A DNA stretch of 64,000 bases from Kumtagia sp963839725 (GCA_963839725.1 CAWIWT010000001.1:581618-645617), one strand, 5' to 3'. Shown: positions 17,759 to 27,205, counted from the stretch's first letter. Notes: generated by a model not told the origin, from the sequence alone. A program made the numbers and translations.

Positions 17759-19348
17759 TCACGCATCCGCCGGCTCGGCGTCGGCCTCGGCAGCGAGTTC
17801 GTCTTCCGTGATCCAGCCTGCCCGAAGACGTGCTGCAAGCACCATGGCTTCCGCATCGGCACGCGACACTTCGTGGCTCGCGAGAACGCCGGGGAACATC
17901 TTGGTTTCGCCGTCCTTGCGCTCTTTCCAGCCGACGAGATCGTCGGCTGCGTAGCCTGCGAAGTCCTCGACGGTCTTAACGCCGTCCTCGCCGAGGGTGA
18001 CCATCATCGCCGTCGTGATGCCAGGAATCTCGCGCAGCTCGTCCTTGACGCCAAGCTTCTTGCGCTTGTCGTCGTACTCTGCCTCGATCTTCTCGAGATA
18101 GTCGCGAGCGCGAGTCTGGATTTCGGATGCCGTATCCTCGTCGAAGCCGTCGATGGAGGCGATGTCGCCGGAATCCACATAGGCGACTTCCTCGACGCTG
18201 GTGAAACCTTCCGAGGCAAGCACCTGCCCGACCATCTCGTCGACATTGAGCGCTTCCATGAACAGGTTCGAGCGCTCGACGAATTCCTTCTGGCGGCGTT
18301 CCGACTCTTCCTGCTCGGTAAGGATATCTATGTCCCAGCCGGTAAGCTGCGAGGCAAGACGGACATTCTGGCCGCGACGACCGATCGCCAACGACAGCTG
18401 GTCGTCCGGCACCACCACCTCGATGCGCTCGGCATCTTCGTCGAGCACCACCTTGGCGACTTCAGCCGGCTGCAAGGCGTTGACGATGAAGGAGGCAGCC
18501 GAAGGCGACCACGGGATGATGTCGATCTTCTCGCCCTGCAGTTCGGCGACAACCGCTTGAACGCGGCTGCCGCGCATACCGACGCAGGCGCCGACCGGGT
18601 CGATCGACGAGTCGCGGGAAATGACCGCGATCTTGGCGCGCGAACCGGGGTCGCGGGCGACCGACTTGATTTCGATGATGCCGTCGTAGATTTCCGGCAC
18701 TTCCATGGTGAACAGCTTCGCCATGAACTGCGGATGGGTGCGCGACAGGAAAATCTGTGGGCCGCGCTGCTCGCGGCGCACGTCATACACATAGGCGCGG
18801 ACGCGGTCGCCGTACTTGTAGTTTTCGCGCGGGATCAACTCGTCGCGGCGGATGATTGCTTCGCCGCGGCCGAGATCGACGATGACGTTGCCATACTCGA
18901 CGCGCTTGACCGTGCCGTTGACGATCTCGCCGATTCGATCGCGATATTCGTCATACTGGCGGTCGCGCTCGGCCTCGCGCACCTTCTGCACGATCACCTG
19001 CTTGGCCGATTGTGCGGCGATGCGGCCGAAATCCATCGGCGGCAGCTGCTCGGCGATGAAGTCGCCCAGTTCAGCGTCGGGGTTGCGCTCGCGGGCCGAG
19101 GACAGCGCGATCTGCGTTGCATAGTCCTCGACGGTCTCGACGACTTCCATCAGCCGCTGCAGTTTCATCTCGCCCGTGGTGGGGTTGATGTCGGCGCGGA
19201 TGTTGGTTTCCTGGCCATATCGCGAGCGCGCGGCCTTCTGGATCGCGTCCGCCATGGCGGCGATCACGATGCTCTTGTCGATCGACTTTTCGCGCGCGAC
19301 CGCATCCGCGATCTGCAACAGCTCAAGCCTGTTCGCACTGACTGCCAT
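17759..19348 (-). CDS. nusA: Transcription termination/antitermination protein NusA
   Basis: A 529-residue elongation factor that binds RNA polymerase and RNA. In order: N-terminal polymerase-binding domain (NRLELLQIADAVAREKSIDK), S1 domain, two KH domains (GACVGMRGSRVQAVV and LAIGRRGQNVRLASQL), then C-terminal helix-hairpin-helix repeats and an acidic tail. It follows rimP by 38 bases in the same operon. Length is normal for alphaproteobacteria. Confidence 0.97.
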   Translation of the reverse strand: MAVSANRLELLQIADAVAREKSIDKSIVIAAMADAIQKAARSRYGQETNIRADINPTTGEMKLQRLMEVVETVEDYATQIALSSARERNPDAELGDFIAEQLPPMDFGRIAAQSAKQVIVQKVREAERDRQYDEYRDRIGEIVNGTVKRVEYGNVIVDLGRGEAIIRRDELIPRENYKYGDRVRAYVYDVRREQRGPQIFLSRTHPQFMAKLFTMEVPEIYDGIIEIKSVARDPGSRAKIAVISRDSSIDPVGACVGMRGSRVQAVVAELQGEKIDIIPWSPSAASFIVNALQPAEVAKVVLDEDAERIEVVVPDDQLSLAIGRRGQNVRLASQLTGWDIDILTEQEESERRQKEFVERSNLFMEALNVDEMVGQVLASEGFTSVEEVAYVDSGDIASIDGFDEDTASEIQTRARDYLEKIEAEYDDKRKKLGVKDELREIPGITTAMMVTLGEDGVKTVEDFAGYAADDLVGWKERKDGETKMFPGVLASHEVSRADAEAMVLAARLRAGWITEDELAAEADAEPADA

Positions 19349-19386
19349 TGTCTATCTCCCTGAAACCGGCTGCACGCAGCATCCGC

Positions 19387-20007
19387 TCATTCGTCTGTCG
19401 GTTCGTCTTCGTCGCCGGACTCCAGATGACGCTTGCGCGCCTCCTTCCTGGCCCGGTTGTCCTTGCTCAGCGCGTCACGGATGAGATCATCCGTCAAGAT
19501 CAGCCGCGCTTCTGAAATCGCCTCGAACGGCACGCGCACGGTCGGTTCCTCGCCATAGGCCGGCTGGTCGCGTGCGATCAGGATGCCTGCATCATCGGCT
19601 TCTTCGATACGGCCGCGGAAGCGCTTGCGCTCGGCAACCAGCAGCGACGTCTCGATCTTGATCACTTGGCCCTTCCAGGTTGCGAAGTCCGACTTGCGCA
19701 CCAGCGGACGGTCGATACCCGGCGACGACACTTCCAGATGATACGCCTTGTCGATCGGATCGTCGACATCGAGGGCCGGCGAAACCGCGCGGCTGACTTC
19801 CTCGCAATCCTCGACGGTCATGGTTCCGTCCTCGCGTTCGGCCATGATCTGGAGGGTAAGGCCGTTTTGACCGCTCAGGCGCACGCGAACGAGGTTGAAT
19901 TGCATGGCGCGCAGCACCGGCGCGATGATTGTCGCGATCCGGGCTTCCGTTCCGCTCTCGCGGATGATGCGGTCGTCCAGCGGACGTTCGCCTTGTTCGG
20001 CCGTCAT
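19387..20007 (-). CDS. rimP: Ribosome maturation factor RimP
   Basis: A 206-residue 30S assembly factor with the conserved LQIMAEREDG, TVEDCEEVSRAVSPALD, the YHLEVSSPGIDRPL signature and a C-terminal SH3-like domain. The start at 20007 has tggag 6 bases upstream; a longer frame to 20196 is probably not translated because it crosses a terminator hairpin and promoter. It is the first gene of the rimP-nusA-ylxR-infB-rbfA-truB operon. Confidence 0.94.
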   Translation of the reverse strand: MTAEQGERPLDDRIIRESGTEARIATIIAPVLRAMQFNLVRVRLSGQNGLTLQIMAEREDGTMTVEDCEEVSRAVSPALDVDDPIDKAYHLEVSSPGIDRPLVRKSDFATWKGQVIKIETSLLVAERKRFRGRIEEADDAGILIARDQPAYGEEPTVRVPFEAISEARLILTDDLIRDALSKDNRARKEARKRHLESGDEDEPTDE

Positions 20008-20029
20008 TTGGTCTCCAGCGGTCCAGGTA

Positions 20030-20064
20030 ATAAAAAAGAGCGGGACCGGGTGGACCCACTCTTC
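20030..20064 (-). terminator. Terminator-like hairpin in the rimP leader
   Basis: On the minus strand a 9-bp stem (AAGAG-T-GGG with CCC-G-CTCTT, one G-U pair) with a 10-base loop runs straight into a T-run (ctcttttttatt). It ends about 23 bases before the rimP start codon and downstream of a plausible promoter at 20092-20120, so it could act as an attenuator rather than merely ending trmB transcripts. Confidence 0.7.
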
Positions 20065-20091
20065 GTCATACCGACCAAGAATTTGAAGCCG

Positions 20092-20120
20092 ATATAAAAC
20101 TATCCGCTGCTGATTGCAAG
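20092..20120 (-). promoter_or_regulatory. Candidate promoter of the rimP-nusA operon
   Basis: On the minus strand TTGCAA (20120-20115) and TATATC (20097-20092) are separated by 17 bases. The predicted transcript would begin about 80 bases before rimP and include the terminator-like hairpin. Confidence 0.4.
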
Positions 20121-20279
20121 CCGAAGGCACCGTTTTCCGCCAAGTGCGCACCATGCTCGGTTTCGCGCCACCCACCGTTGCGTGTTGGCAGCGCATGGCA
20201 GCTTTGCGATCCAGGCACTTATTCGGCGATGCCGTCGGTCCTATCTATGCTGCATCGCACAATGCGAAAGGATAATTCC

Positions 20280-20438
20280 ATGTCGAACTCAGCTCGCTCG
20301 CGCATTCTTGACTTGCTCAGCACCTTCGGCAGCGCAGTCGCTGCCGCTTCGGCTTCCAGTCAGGGCCGTCAGCCACGGGCGCGCGATCTTCGCGCTCTGG
20401 GCATCGATCCCGAGCAGTTTGGCAAGATTCGCTACTGA
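20280..20438 (+). CDS. Small conserved-looking protein, 52 residues
   Basis: The peptide starts MSNSARSRILDLLSTFGSAV and ends RARDLRALGIDPEQFGKIRY. The tail pattern (LR.LGIDP..F..I) recalls DUF1127-like small rhizobial proteins. A good ribosome site (gaaagga) lies 6 bases before ATG 20280; this favours the short start over the longer open frame. It is divergent from rimP and the only plus-strand gene in the 7.2-30 kb core. The function is unknown. Confidence 0.6.
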   Translation: MSNSARSRILDLLSTFGSAVAAASASSQGRQPRARDLRALGIDPEQFGKIRY

Positions 20439-20439
20439 T

Positions 20440-20485
20440 TATTCGTCGGTTGTGGTTTGTCAGTCGTCGGTCGAAAAAACTCGAA
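20440..20485. repeat. Degenerate CGTCGGTCG-type repeat
   Basis: Reading cgtcggttgtggtttgtcag followed by tcgtcggtcg, this resembles (in inverse orientation) the longer array at 30899-31010. It fills the gap between the 52-residue gene and trmB. Confidence 0.4.
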
Positions 20486-20520
20486 ACTTGGATGACAGTC
20501 ATGAATGACGACCTGCGCAA

Positions 20521-21231
20521 CTACGACCGACGAAACGTCAGATAGGCCGGACGACGGTTCTGTCGCAGGGCCTTAGCCTCGTAGCGCGTTCCGGGCCAGC
20601 CCTGGTATGGCTGGAGCCAGTCGGCGGCTTCAGCCGCCAACCACTCGAAATCAGCATGCGCGCGACAGTGCAGCAGCGTCCAGTTGACGTAGGCATCGAT
20701 ATCGGAAGCGACGCGGAACAAGCCGCCAGGTTTCAGAACCCGCGCGATCCGGTCGAGATTCACCCCACTGACGAACCGTCGCTTCCAATGTTTCTTCTTT
20801 GGCCAAGGGTCGGGATAGAATAGATCGACGCGGTCCAGCGACGCGTCTGGTAACCAGTCCAGAACCTGAATGGCGTCGTCGTCGTGGACGCGCAGATTAG
20901 GCCGAGGCAGTTCCTCGATCCGCATCATCAGCTTGGCCATGCCGTTGACGAAAGGTTCGACGCCGATGAAGCCGGCGTCCGGCTCGTTTGCTGCGGCGTG
21001 AAGAAGATGCTCGCCGCCGCCGAAGCCGATTTCCATCCGCACGGCGGTTACCGGCATGGGAAACAGCGCTTCGGCGCTGGAAGGTGCCGGCTTTGAGAGA
21101 TCGAGGCGGTAGTTCTGCAGGCCGTCGGCAAGCGCGGTGGCCTGATACGACCGTACCGGCCGGCCACGGCGTCGACCGAAGAAACCCTCGGTCGATCGCT
21201 CCCTGCGCTTAGGCACTGTCACTGCACCCAA
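20521..21231 (-). CDS. trmB: tRNA (guanine(46)-N7)-methyltransferase
   Basis: A 236-residue SAM enzyme that makes m7G46 in the tRNA variable loop. The SAM motif EIGFGGGEHLLHAA, the NDDAI-like HDDDAIQVLDW segment and the RVDLFYPDPWPKKKHWKRRF signature are all present, as is the C-terminal T.YE.KA motif (GTRYEAKALRQ). It starts 8 bases after the metK stop and is probably co-transcribed with it. Confidence 0.95.
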   Translation of the reverse strand: MGAVTVPKRRERSTEGFFGRRRGRPVRSYQATALADGLQNYRLDLSKPAPSSAEALFPMPVTAVRMEIGFGGGEHLLHAAANEPDAGFIGVEPFVNGMAKLMMRIEELPRPNLRVHDDDAIQVLDWLPDASLDRVDLFYPDPWPKKKHWKRRFVSGVNLDRIARVLKPGGLFRVASDIDAYVNWTLLHCRAHADFEWLAAEAADWLQPYQGWPGTRYEAKALRQNRRPAYLTFRRS

Positions 21232-21239
21232 ACTAGATG

Positions 21240-22502
21240 TCAGGCCACAGCCTGCTTCAGCGACTTCACCAGGTCGGTCTTCTCCCAGGAGAAGGAGCCG
21301 TCGCGGCCGGACTTGCGGCCGAAATGGCCGTAGGACGAAGTCCTGGCGTAGATGGGCCTATTGAGGTCGAGATGCTTGCGGATACCGCTTGGGGAAAGGT
21401 CCATGACCTCGCGCAGCGCCGCCTCCAGTTTGCTTTCGTCGACCTTGCCGGTGCCATGCAAGTCCACATAGACCGACAGCGGCTGCGCCACGCCGATCGC
21501 ATAGGACAGCTGGATCGTGCAGCGGTCCGCGAGACCGGCGGCCACCACGTTCTTGGCGAGGTAGCGGGCGGCGTAAGCAGCCGAACGATCGACCTTGGTG
21601 GTGTCCTTGCCCGAAAACGCGCCGCCGCCATGTGGGGCCGCGCCGCCATAGGTGTCGACGATAATCTTGCGGCCGGTGAGGCCGGCGTCGCCGTCCGGCC
21701 CGCCGATGACGAACTTGCCGGTCGGGTTGATGTACCAGTTGCAGTCGTCGGCGATCTTCAGGTCGCCAAGCGCCTGGCGGATATAGGGCTCCACCACCTT
21801 GCGCACCTTCTTCGAATCCCAACTGTCATCCATGTGCTGTGTGGACAGCACGATTTGGGTGACTTCCGAAGCCTTACCGTTCTCGTATCTCACGGTGACC
21901 TGGCTCTTGGCGTCGGGGCCGAGTTTTCCGACCTCGCCCTTGCCTTCGTGGCGGGCGGCGGCCAGCAGTTCCAGGATCTTGTGGGAATAGTAGATCGGCG
22001 CCGGCATCAGGTCGGGCGTCTCGTTGCAAGCATAGCCGAACATAATGCCCTGGTCGCCGGCGCCCTCTTCACCCTGCTTGTCGGTGGCGTTGTCAACGCC
22101 CTGGGCGATGTCGGCCGACTGGCCGTGCAGCAGCACTTCGATCTTGGCCGTCTTCCAATGGAAGCCGTTCTGCTCGTAGCCGATGGCGCGGATCGCCTTG
22201 CGGGCGACGGACTTAAACTTCGACGGGTTGATGATCGGAAATTCCTTGGCGTCCTCGATGATGTTCCCGTCCTTATCCTGCTTGAGCAGAGACTTCGGAA
22301 CGCGAACCTCACCGGCTATGACGACGCGGTTGGTCGTTGCAAGTGTTTCGCAGGCGACGCGAACGTCCCATGCATTCATGCCGGTCTTCCTGGCTTCACG
22401 ATAAACCAGATCGACGATCTCATCGGAGATACGATCGCAAACCTTGTCGGGATGCCCCTCGGAAACGGATTCGGATGTGAAGAGATAATTTTGGCGCGCC
22501 AC
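21240..22502 (-). CDS. metK: S-adenosylmethionine synthetase
   Basis: A 420-residue enzyme making SAM from methionine and ATP. Key segments are YLFTSESVSEGHPDKVCD, GAGDQGIMFGYACNE, the P-loop-like GGGAFSGKDTTKVDRSAAY and the C-terminal YGHFGR. The start is taken as GTG 22502, with gaggggac upstream; this matches the family start (ARQNYLFTSES) while the longer frame to 22580 adds unrelated residues. No SAM-II motif was recognised in its leader. Confidence 0.95.
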   Translation of the reverse strand: MARQNYLFTSESVSEGHPDKVCDRISDEIVDLVYREARKTGMNAWDVRVACETLATTNRVVIAGEVRVPKSLLKQDKDGNIIEDAKEFPIINPSKFKSVARKAIRAIGYEQNGFHWKTAKIEVLLHGQSADIAQGVDNATDKQGEEGAGDQGIMFGYACNETPDLMPAPIYYSHKILELLAAARHEGKGEVGKLGPDAKSQVTVRYENGKASEVTQIVLSTQHMDDSWDSKKVRKVVEPYIRQALGDLKIADDCNWYINPTGKFVIGGPDGDAGLTGRKIIVDTYGGAAPHGGGAFSGKDTTKVDRSAAYAARYLAKNVVAAGLADRCTIQLSYAIGVAQPLSVYVDLHGTGKVDESKLEAALREVMDLSPSGIRKHLDLNRPIYARTSSYGHFGRKSGRDGSFSWEKTDLVKSLKQAVA

Positions 22503-22551
22503 GGGTGTCCCCTCTTGAAAGCCTTGATCAGCTGAATGCTGAACGATGCTC

Positions 22552-22581
22552 GGATAGCGAAGCGGACCAAGGCGCGTCAAG
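22552..22581 (-). promoter_or_regulatory. Candidate metK promoter
   Basis: Minus-strand CTTGAC (22581-22576) and CTATCC (22557-22552) are separated by 18 bases, close to the rhizobial CTTGAC-N17-CTATAT pattern. It lies about 50 bases upstream of the GTG start. Confidence 0.4.
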
Positions 22582-22670
22582 TCCGACTACCGCGCAAAAT
22601 ACCTTGCCCGAGCGCCACTAAATCTGGCCTCAAGATCAAAACACCCGCTTGGCAACCGGACTTTTGCCGG

Positions 22671-23090
22671 TCAATCGCTCTCTTCGGCCCCCAGCGCCTT
22701 GATCAGATCAAGAATTTTCCGGCGGATTTTCGTATCCTTGATCTTCACGAAAGCGCGACTGAGCTGAAGCCCCTCGGTACTTGTCGCGAAGTCAAGCGTG
22801 AGGTTAGCCGACGCATCCTCCGCCAATCCTTGGGCAGCAAAGTTGTGGGCCGGAGCGTCCTCAAAGAAGAAAGCAACTGGAACGCCAAGGACTTCCGAGA
22901 TCGCCTGCAAGCGACTTGCGCCAACTCTATTGGTGCCTTTCTCGTATTTCTGAATCTGCTGAAAAGTTATCCCGAGCGTCTCACCCAATTTTTCCTGACT
23001 CATACCTAGCATGTTTCTGCGAAGTCGAATCCGGCTGCCTACATGAACATCGGTTGGGTTCGGCTTCTTCTTGTTTTCTCTGCCGCTCAT
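22671..23090 (-). CDS. praR: XRE-family regulator, PhrR/PraR type
   Basis: A 139-residue repressor-like protein with an N-terminal helix-turn-helix of the Cro/CI type (GSRIRLRRNMLGMSQEKLGE, then TFQQIQKYEKGTNRVGASRL). The C-terminal part (KIKDTKIRRKILDLIKALG) is a short helical oligomerisation region. In Sinorhizobium the acid-inducible regulator phrR lies beside actA (lnt), and the orthologue praR controls quorum-sensing and attachment genes in other rhizobia; the same neighbour (lnt) is found here. A hairpin (accgg...ccggt) follows the stop. Confidence 0.85.
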   Translation of the reverse strand: MSGRENKKKPNPTDVHVGSRIRLRRNMLGMSQEKLGETLGITFQQIQKYEKGTNRVGASRLQAISEVLGVPVAFFFEDAPAHNFAAQGLAEDASANLTLDFATSTEGLQLSRAFVKIKDTKIRRKILDLIKALGAEESD

Positions 23091-23168
23091 GATACCTCAC
23101 TATCAAATTTAATCCCAAAATGTTCGAGTTCTAAAAGTAGTTAATACTATGATTGCTATCTAGGACTG

Positions 23169-24757
23169 TCAATTCGAACCAAATCGACGCGCGATTGCGA
23201 CTAACAATGAAAGCAAACCGAAAATACCGACAATGGTGAGGCCGACGGTGCTCGGCGGGTAGACGTGCACCGTCGGGGGGGTGGAACCGTCAGCTCCACG
23301 TCGAAATATCCGCGCGCATTGATCGCAAGGGCATCGATGACGCGGCCACGTGCATCGACGGCGCCAGAGATCCCGGTGTTCGCCGCTCGCAGCAACGGCA
23401 AACCGGTCTCGGCGGCGCGCAGCTGAGCCTGGCGAAAATGCTGATAGGGACCTGGGGTATCGCCGAACCAGGCGTCGTTCGTGACATTTATGATGACGTT
23501 GGAGGTTCCAATGTCCGCCGAAACCAGCTCCGGGAAAATGATCTCGTAGCAAACAAAAGGCGTTCCTGTGATGTCGCCGGGAAGGTTGATCGCCTTGCGC
23601 ACCGAACCTGCAGCATAGCTCATCGGGCCGGCGACGATCTGTTCAAGGCCGATCCGGTCGAGTAATTCCGCGAAAGGCAGATACTCGCCAAACGGGACGA
23701 GGTGAATCTTGTCGACGGCATCGGCGATTTCACCGCCTGCGTCGATGGCAACCACCGAATTGTAGTAGATCGTCGATTTCTGAGTGCCGCCGCCCTCCGA
23801 GCGCACGGCACCGGTCATTAGAACCTGTCCGTCCGTCAACATTGCGCCAATCGCGGCAAGCGCATCCGGTCGATCGGTTAAGAGGAAAGGGACCGATGTT
23901 TCGGGCCACAGGATCAGCTGCGGCTTGCTCTTTCCTGCGGCGGGGGCCTCAGCGCTGGAGCGCACGAGTTGGTCGAAGACACGGTCTTGTTCCGAATCGC
24001 TCCATTTGATCGTCATGTCCACGGAAGGCTGGACGATCCTGGCGATGAGCTTCTTGCTGCCTTCGTCGAGAGGTTGCGTCAGCCGGTAGTACCCAAAGCC
24101 GGCGTGCAACAAGCAGAGAAGCGCAACCAGGACGAGGCCAATCCGACGGTGGCGGGTGCCCGAAAGCAGAGCCGGCATCGAAAAGACGAAAACGGTGAGC
24201 GCGTTCATGCCGATCAGGCCAACGAGCGAAGCGCTCTGCATGAACATGGGTATCGGCATGGCCGCATAACCCACTGCGTTCCACGGAAAGCCGGTGAAGA
24301 AGAACGTGCGCAGCCATTCGGCAGCGCCGAATCCAAAGGCGAGGGCGGCTATTCGTCCAATCCCGTCGGTCCAGAATAGACGAGCGAGAGCAGTGGCCAG
24401 TCCGTAGAAGAACGCAAGCAGGATCGGCAGGCCGATCACCGCGAACGGCAGCGCCCAGGCGAAACTGTCGGCTTCCACGAGGAAGGCTTTGCCGACCCAC
24501 CACAGCCCGGCAAGGAAATAGCCGAAGCCGAACCACCAGCCTGTGGCGAATGCCGGACGGAGATGGCGCAAATAACCCGATGTGGCAGGCGTCGATGCTC
24601 CGTCCAATAACCAGACAAGAACCGGAAACGATATGAAGCCGACCGCAAAGAAATCGTAGGGCGCTTGGGCCAGCACAAACAGCGCCCCGGACGCGAAAGC
24701 GGTAAGCGCGCGCCGCCAGCCCCAAAGCAAGATAATGCGCCCTGCCAGGCTTTCCAT
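23169..24757 (-). CDS. lnt: Apolipoprotein N-acyltransferase (frame break near C-terminus)
   Basis: A membrane enzyme (about 529 residues) that adds the third acyl chain to lipoproteins; the rhizobial form is ActA, needed for acid tolerance. Several N-terminal membrane helices precede a nitrilase-type domain with the catalytic triad: E in LILWPETSVPF, K in VDKIHLVPFGEYLPF, C in PFVCYEIIFPE. The frame breaks in the G/C run at 23274-23280: as written it continues to 23201 with an unrelated tail, while a one-base change leads to a normal last membrane helix (VGLTIVGIFGLLSLLVAIAR) ending at 23169. The start 24757 (MESLAGRI) is preferred over upstream frame. Confidence 0.9.
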
Positions 24758-24881
24758 GCGCCGCCCCCTGTCGCGAATCACGTGCACAGGTTTATCAGCA
24801 TGGCCACGGGTTGGGTAAGCCTGCGAAGGCCGGTGCACAGCAATCGGCGAGTCCCAAAGCGCGCTTCAAGCTCTTGTCTTC

Positions 24882-24928
24882 ATGCATGTCGTTTTCCAAA
24901 ACCGCTACACACTTCGGGCGACATGCAT
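24882..24928. repeat. 47-bp palindromic intergenic repeat touching the recF stop
   Basis: The element begins atgcatgtcgttttcc and ends gggcgacatgcat, giving 10-bp inverted ends. This type of unit is common between genes in rhizobia (from memory). Its right end supplies the first base after, and overlaps, the recF stop codon TGA. A shortened copy is at 8299-8330. Confidence 0.7.
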
Positions 24929-26073
24929 CAGCGCTCGATAAAGACCCGGCCTTTTTCGACGGTGAAGAACTGAGCCTTGCCGGCCAGGCTGGAAAACAGC
25001 GCGGCTTCCGTGCCGGTCATGAACGCCTGGCATCCCATGTCGGCGAGGATCGAGAACAACGCGGCGCGGCGATGCATGTCGAGATGCGCCGCAATCTCGT
25101 CCAGAAGGACAAGTGGCACCAGCCCCGACATTTCACCGGCGAGGCGCGCGTGAGACAGTACGATGCCGACCAGCAGCGCCTTCTGTTCGCCCGTCGAACA
25201 ATACTCCGCCGCCATGCTCTTCGGTCGATGCCGTACCTGCAAATCGGTGCGGTGGGGGCCCTCAAGCGTGCGCCCGGCAACGCGGTCGCGGCCACGGTTC
25301 AGCGCAAGCCTCTCACGAAACGCTTCCTCGACCTCAATCGCTGAACGCTGGATGAGGGCAGCCTCGAGCGTGCCGTCGAGCGCCATATCGGCTTGCGGGA
25401 ATGGACTGTCGCCAGGCATGCGCTCGATCATAGCGGCAAGCAGCTTGACGAGTTCGGCGCGAGCCGCCGCGATTGCCACGCCGGTTTCGGCCATTTGCGC
25501 TTCGATTGCCGATAGCCAGCGCTGGTCGCGCGAGTCCTCCGCGAGCAGGCGGTTGCGGCCTCGCATCGCCTTTTCATAGTCAAGTGCGCGTTGTCCATGC
25601 GCGACGTCGATGATGAGAACCAGCCGGTCGAGGAATCGCCGCCGGTCGGCTGCCGGCCCGGTGAAAAGAGCGTCCATGGCGGGTGTCAGCCAGACGACGC
25701 GCGCCCATTCGAGCAAGGCTTCCGCCGATTTGGCTGGGGCGCCATTGATACGCACGCGGCGGCCGCTCTCTCCGGGTGCAGCCCCTGCTGTTCCCGTGCC
25801 GACTTCAATTTCGCCAAACGGGCCGTCCAGTGTTGCATGGATGGCGAAGCCGTCGCCGCTGCCTTCGTGCGCGACTTCCTCGTAAGTCGCGCGGCGTAAT
25901 CCCCGTCCCGGCGTCAGCAGCGAGATGGCTTCGAGCAGATTCGTCTTGCCCGCGCCATTGTCGCCGGCAAACACGGCCGAGCGCGGCTCGATATCGAGAT
26001 CGAGCGCCTGATAGTTGCGAAAGTTGGAGAGGCGCAGCCTCGTCAAACGAACCCGCGCCGGTTGATCGGGCAT
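24928..26073 (-). CDS. recF: DNA replication/repair protein RecF
   Basis: A 381-residue SMC-like ATPase that loads RecA at gaps. Walker A is GDNGAGKTNLLEAIS near residue 40, the signature is YCSTGEQKALLVGIVL and Walker B is LVLLDEIAAHLD. It lies 13 bases after dnaN. The stop codon is at the very edge of the palindromic repeat at 24882-24928. Confidence 0.95.
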   Translation of the reverse strand: MPDQPARVRLTRLRLSNFRNYQALDLDIEPRSAVFAGDNGAGKTNLLEAISLLTPGRGLRRATYEEVAHEGSGDGFAIHATLDGPFGEIEVGTGTAGAAPGESGRRVRINGAPAKSAEALLEWARVVWLTPAMDALFTGPAADRRRFLDRLVLIIDVAHGQRALDYEKAMRGRNRLLAEDSRDQRWLSAIEAQMAETGVAIAAARAELVKLLAAMIERMPGDSPFPQADMALDGTLEAALIQRSAIEVEEAFRERLALNRGRDRVAGRTLEGPHRTDLQVRHRPKSMAAEYCSTGEQKALLVGIVLSHARLAGEMSGLVPLVLLDEIAAHLDMHRRAALFSILADMGCQAFMTGTEAALFSSLAGKAQFFTVEKGRVFIER

Positions 26074-26086
26074 AACGAGACGAGGA

Positions 26087-27205
26087 TCAGACGCGCATCG
26101 GCATCAGGACGTAAAGCGTATCGTCGTCCGTGGTGTCGTGGATAACCGTCGGTGAGCCCGCATCCGCCAGCATGAAACGAGCGTTTTCGCCTGTCAGCTG
26201 GGCTGCGACATCCAGCAGATACTTGGCGTTGAAGCCGATTTCCATCGCGTCGGAACCATACTCCGCCGCAAGCTCTTCCGTTGCGCTGCCAGAGTCCGGA
26301 TTGTTGACGGCAAGCGTCACCAGCCCGTCCGATATTGAGAGCTTTACGGCACGACCGCGCTCCGATGAAACGGTCGAGACGCGATCGACAGCGCGCGCAA
26401 ATGTTTCACGGTCGATGATGAGGCGCTTGTCGTTGCCGGTCGGGATAACCCGCTGATAATCAGGAAAAGTACCGTCGATCAGCTTCGACGTCAGCACGAC
26501 GCCGCCGATGGTGAAGCGGATCTTGGTGTCTGAGAGCTCAACGGCGACCGACACGTCGGGAACATCAACCAGCTTCTGCAACTCATTCACGGTCTTGCGC
26601 GGAATGATGATGCCGGGCATGCCCTCCGACCCCGCGGGGGCATCGATCTCAGCGCGCGCCAGGCGATGCCCATCGGTCGCGACCGACCGCAGCTTTAGCT
26701 TTGCACCAGTCTCGATGGTGTGGAAGTAGATGCCATTGAGGTAATAGCGGGTCTCTTCGGTCGAGATCGCGAACTGGGTCTTATCGATCAGCTTCTTCAG
26801 CGTGGCGGAATCCATACGGAAGGTGTGCGAGAAAGTCCCGGCGGTAAGCTGCGGAAAATCGGACTGCGGCAGGCACTGCAGCCGGAAGCTCGAACGCCCG
26901 GCAGCGACGGTCATCGCATTGCCGTCTTCGTCGGTGCGCAGCATGACTTCCGCGCCCTCAGGTAACTTACGAACGATCTCATAGAGAAGGTGCGCTGGTA
27001 CTGTTGTACCGCCCGCCCGCTCGACCTGCGCCGATGTCGACTCAGTGATTTCCAGATCAAGGTCGGTCGCCTTGAGTTCAAGGCTTTGTCCGTCCGCCGA
27101 GAGCATCACGTTCGACAGGATAGGAATAGTATTGCGCCGCTCGACCACGCGGTGGACGTGGTTAAGGGACTTCAACAGGTTCGAGCGTTCCAGGATTACA
27201 CGCAT
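26087..27205 (-). CDS. dnaN: DNA polymerase III subunit beta (sliding clamp)
   Basis: A 372-residue clamp with the three repeated domains; recognisable are SNLLKSLNHVHRVVERRNTI at the start, TDLDLEI, FPDYQRVIP and the C-terminal end DTLYVLMPMRV. The start at 27205 (MRVILERS) gives standard length; the 27-residue longer frame has no family match. It lies between dnaA (175-base gap) and recF. Confidence 0.96.
   Translation of the reverse strand: MRVILERSNLLKSLNHVHRVVERRNTIPILSNVMLSADGQSLELKATDLDLEITESTSAQVERAGGTTVPAHLLYEIVRKLPEGAEVMLRTDEDGNAMTVAAGRSSFRLQCLPQSDFPQLTAGTFSHTFRMDSATLKKLIDKTQFAISTEETRYYLNGIYFHTIETGAKLKLRSVATDGHRLARAEIDAPAGSEGMPGIIIPRKTVNELQKLVDVPDVSVAVELSDTKIRFTIGGVVLTSKLIDGTFPDYQRVIPTGNDKRLIIDRETFARAVDRVSTVSSERGRAVKLSISDGLVTLAVNNPDSGSATEELAAEYGSDAMEIGFNAKYLLDVAAQLTGENARFMLADAGSPTVIHDTTDDDTLYVLMPMRV

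Noticed and set aside
22503..22670. SAM riboswitch before metK
   Set aside because: I looked for the SAM-II and SAM-V core patterns in the minus-strand leader and did not find them; only a promoter and the hairpin after the regulator gene are visible.
23274..23280. Phase-variable homopolymer in lnt
   Set aside because: A seven-base G/C run could slip, but lnt is normally essential or important and similar one-base events occur elsewhere in short runs, so error or simple mutation is likelier than a switch.
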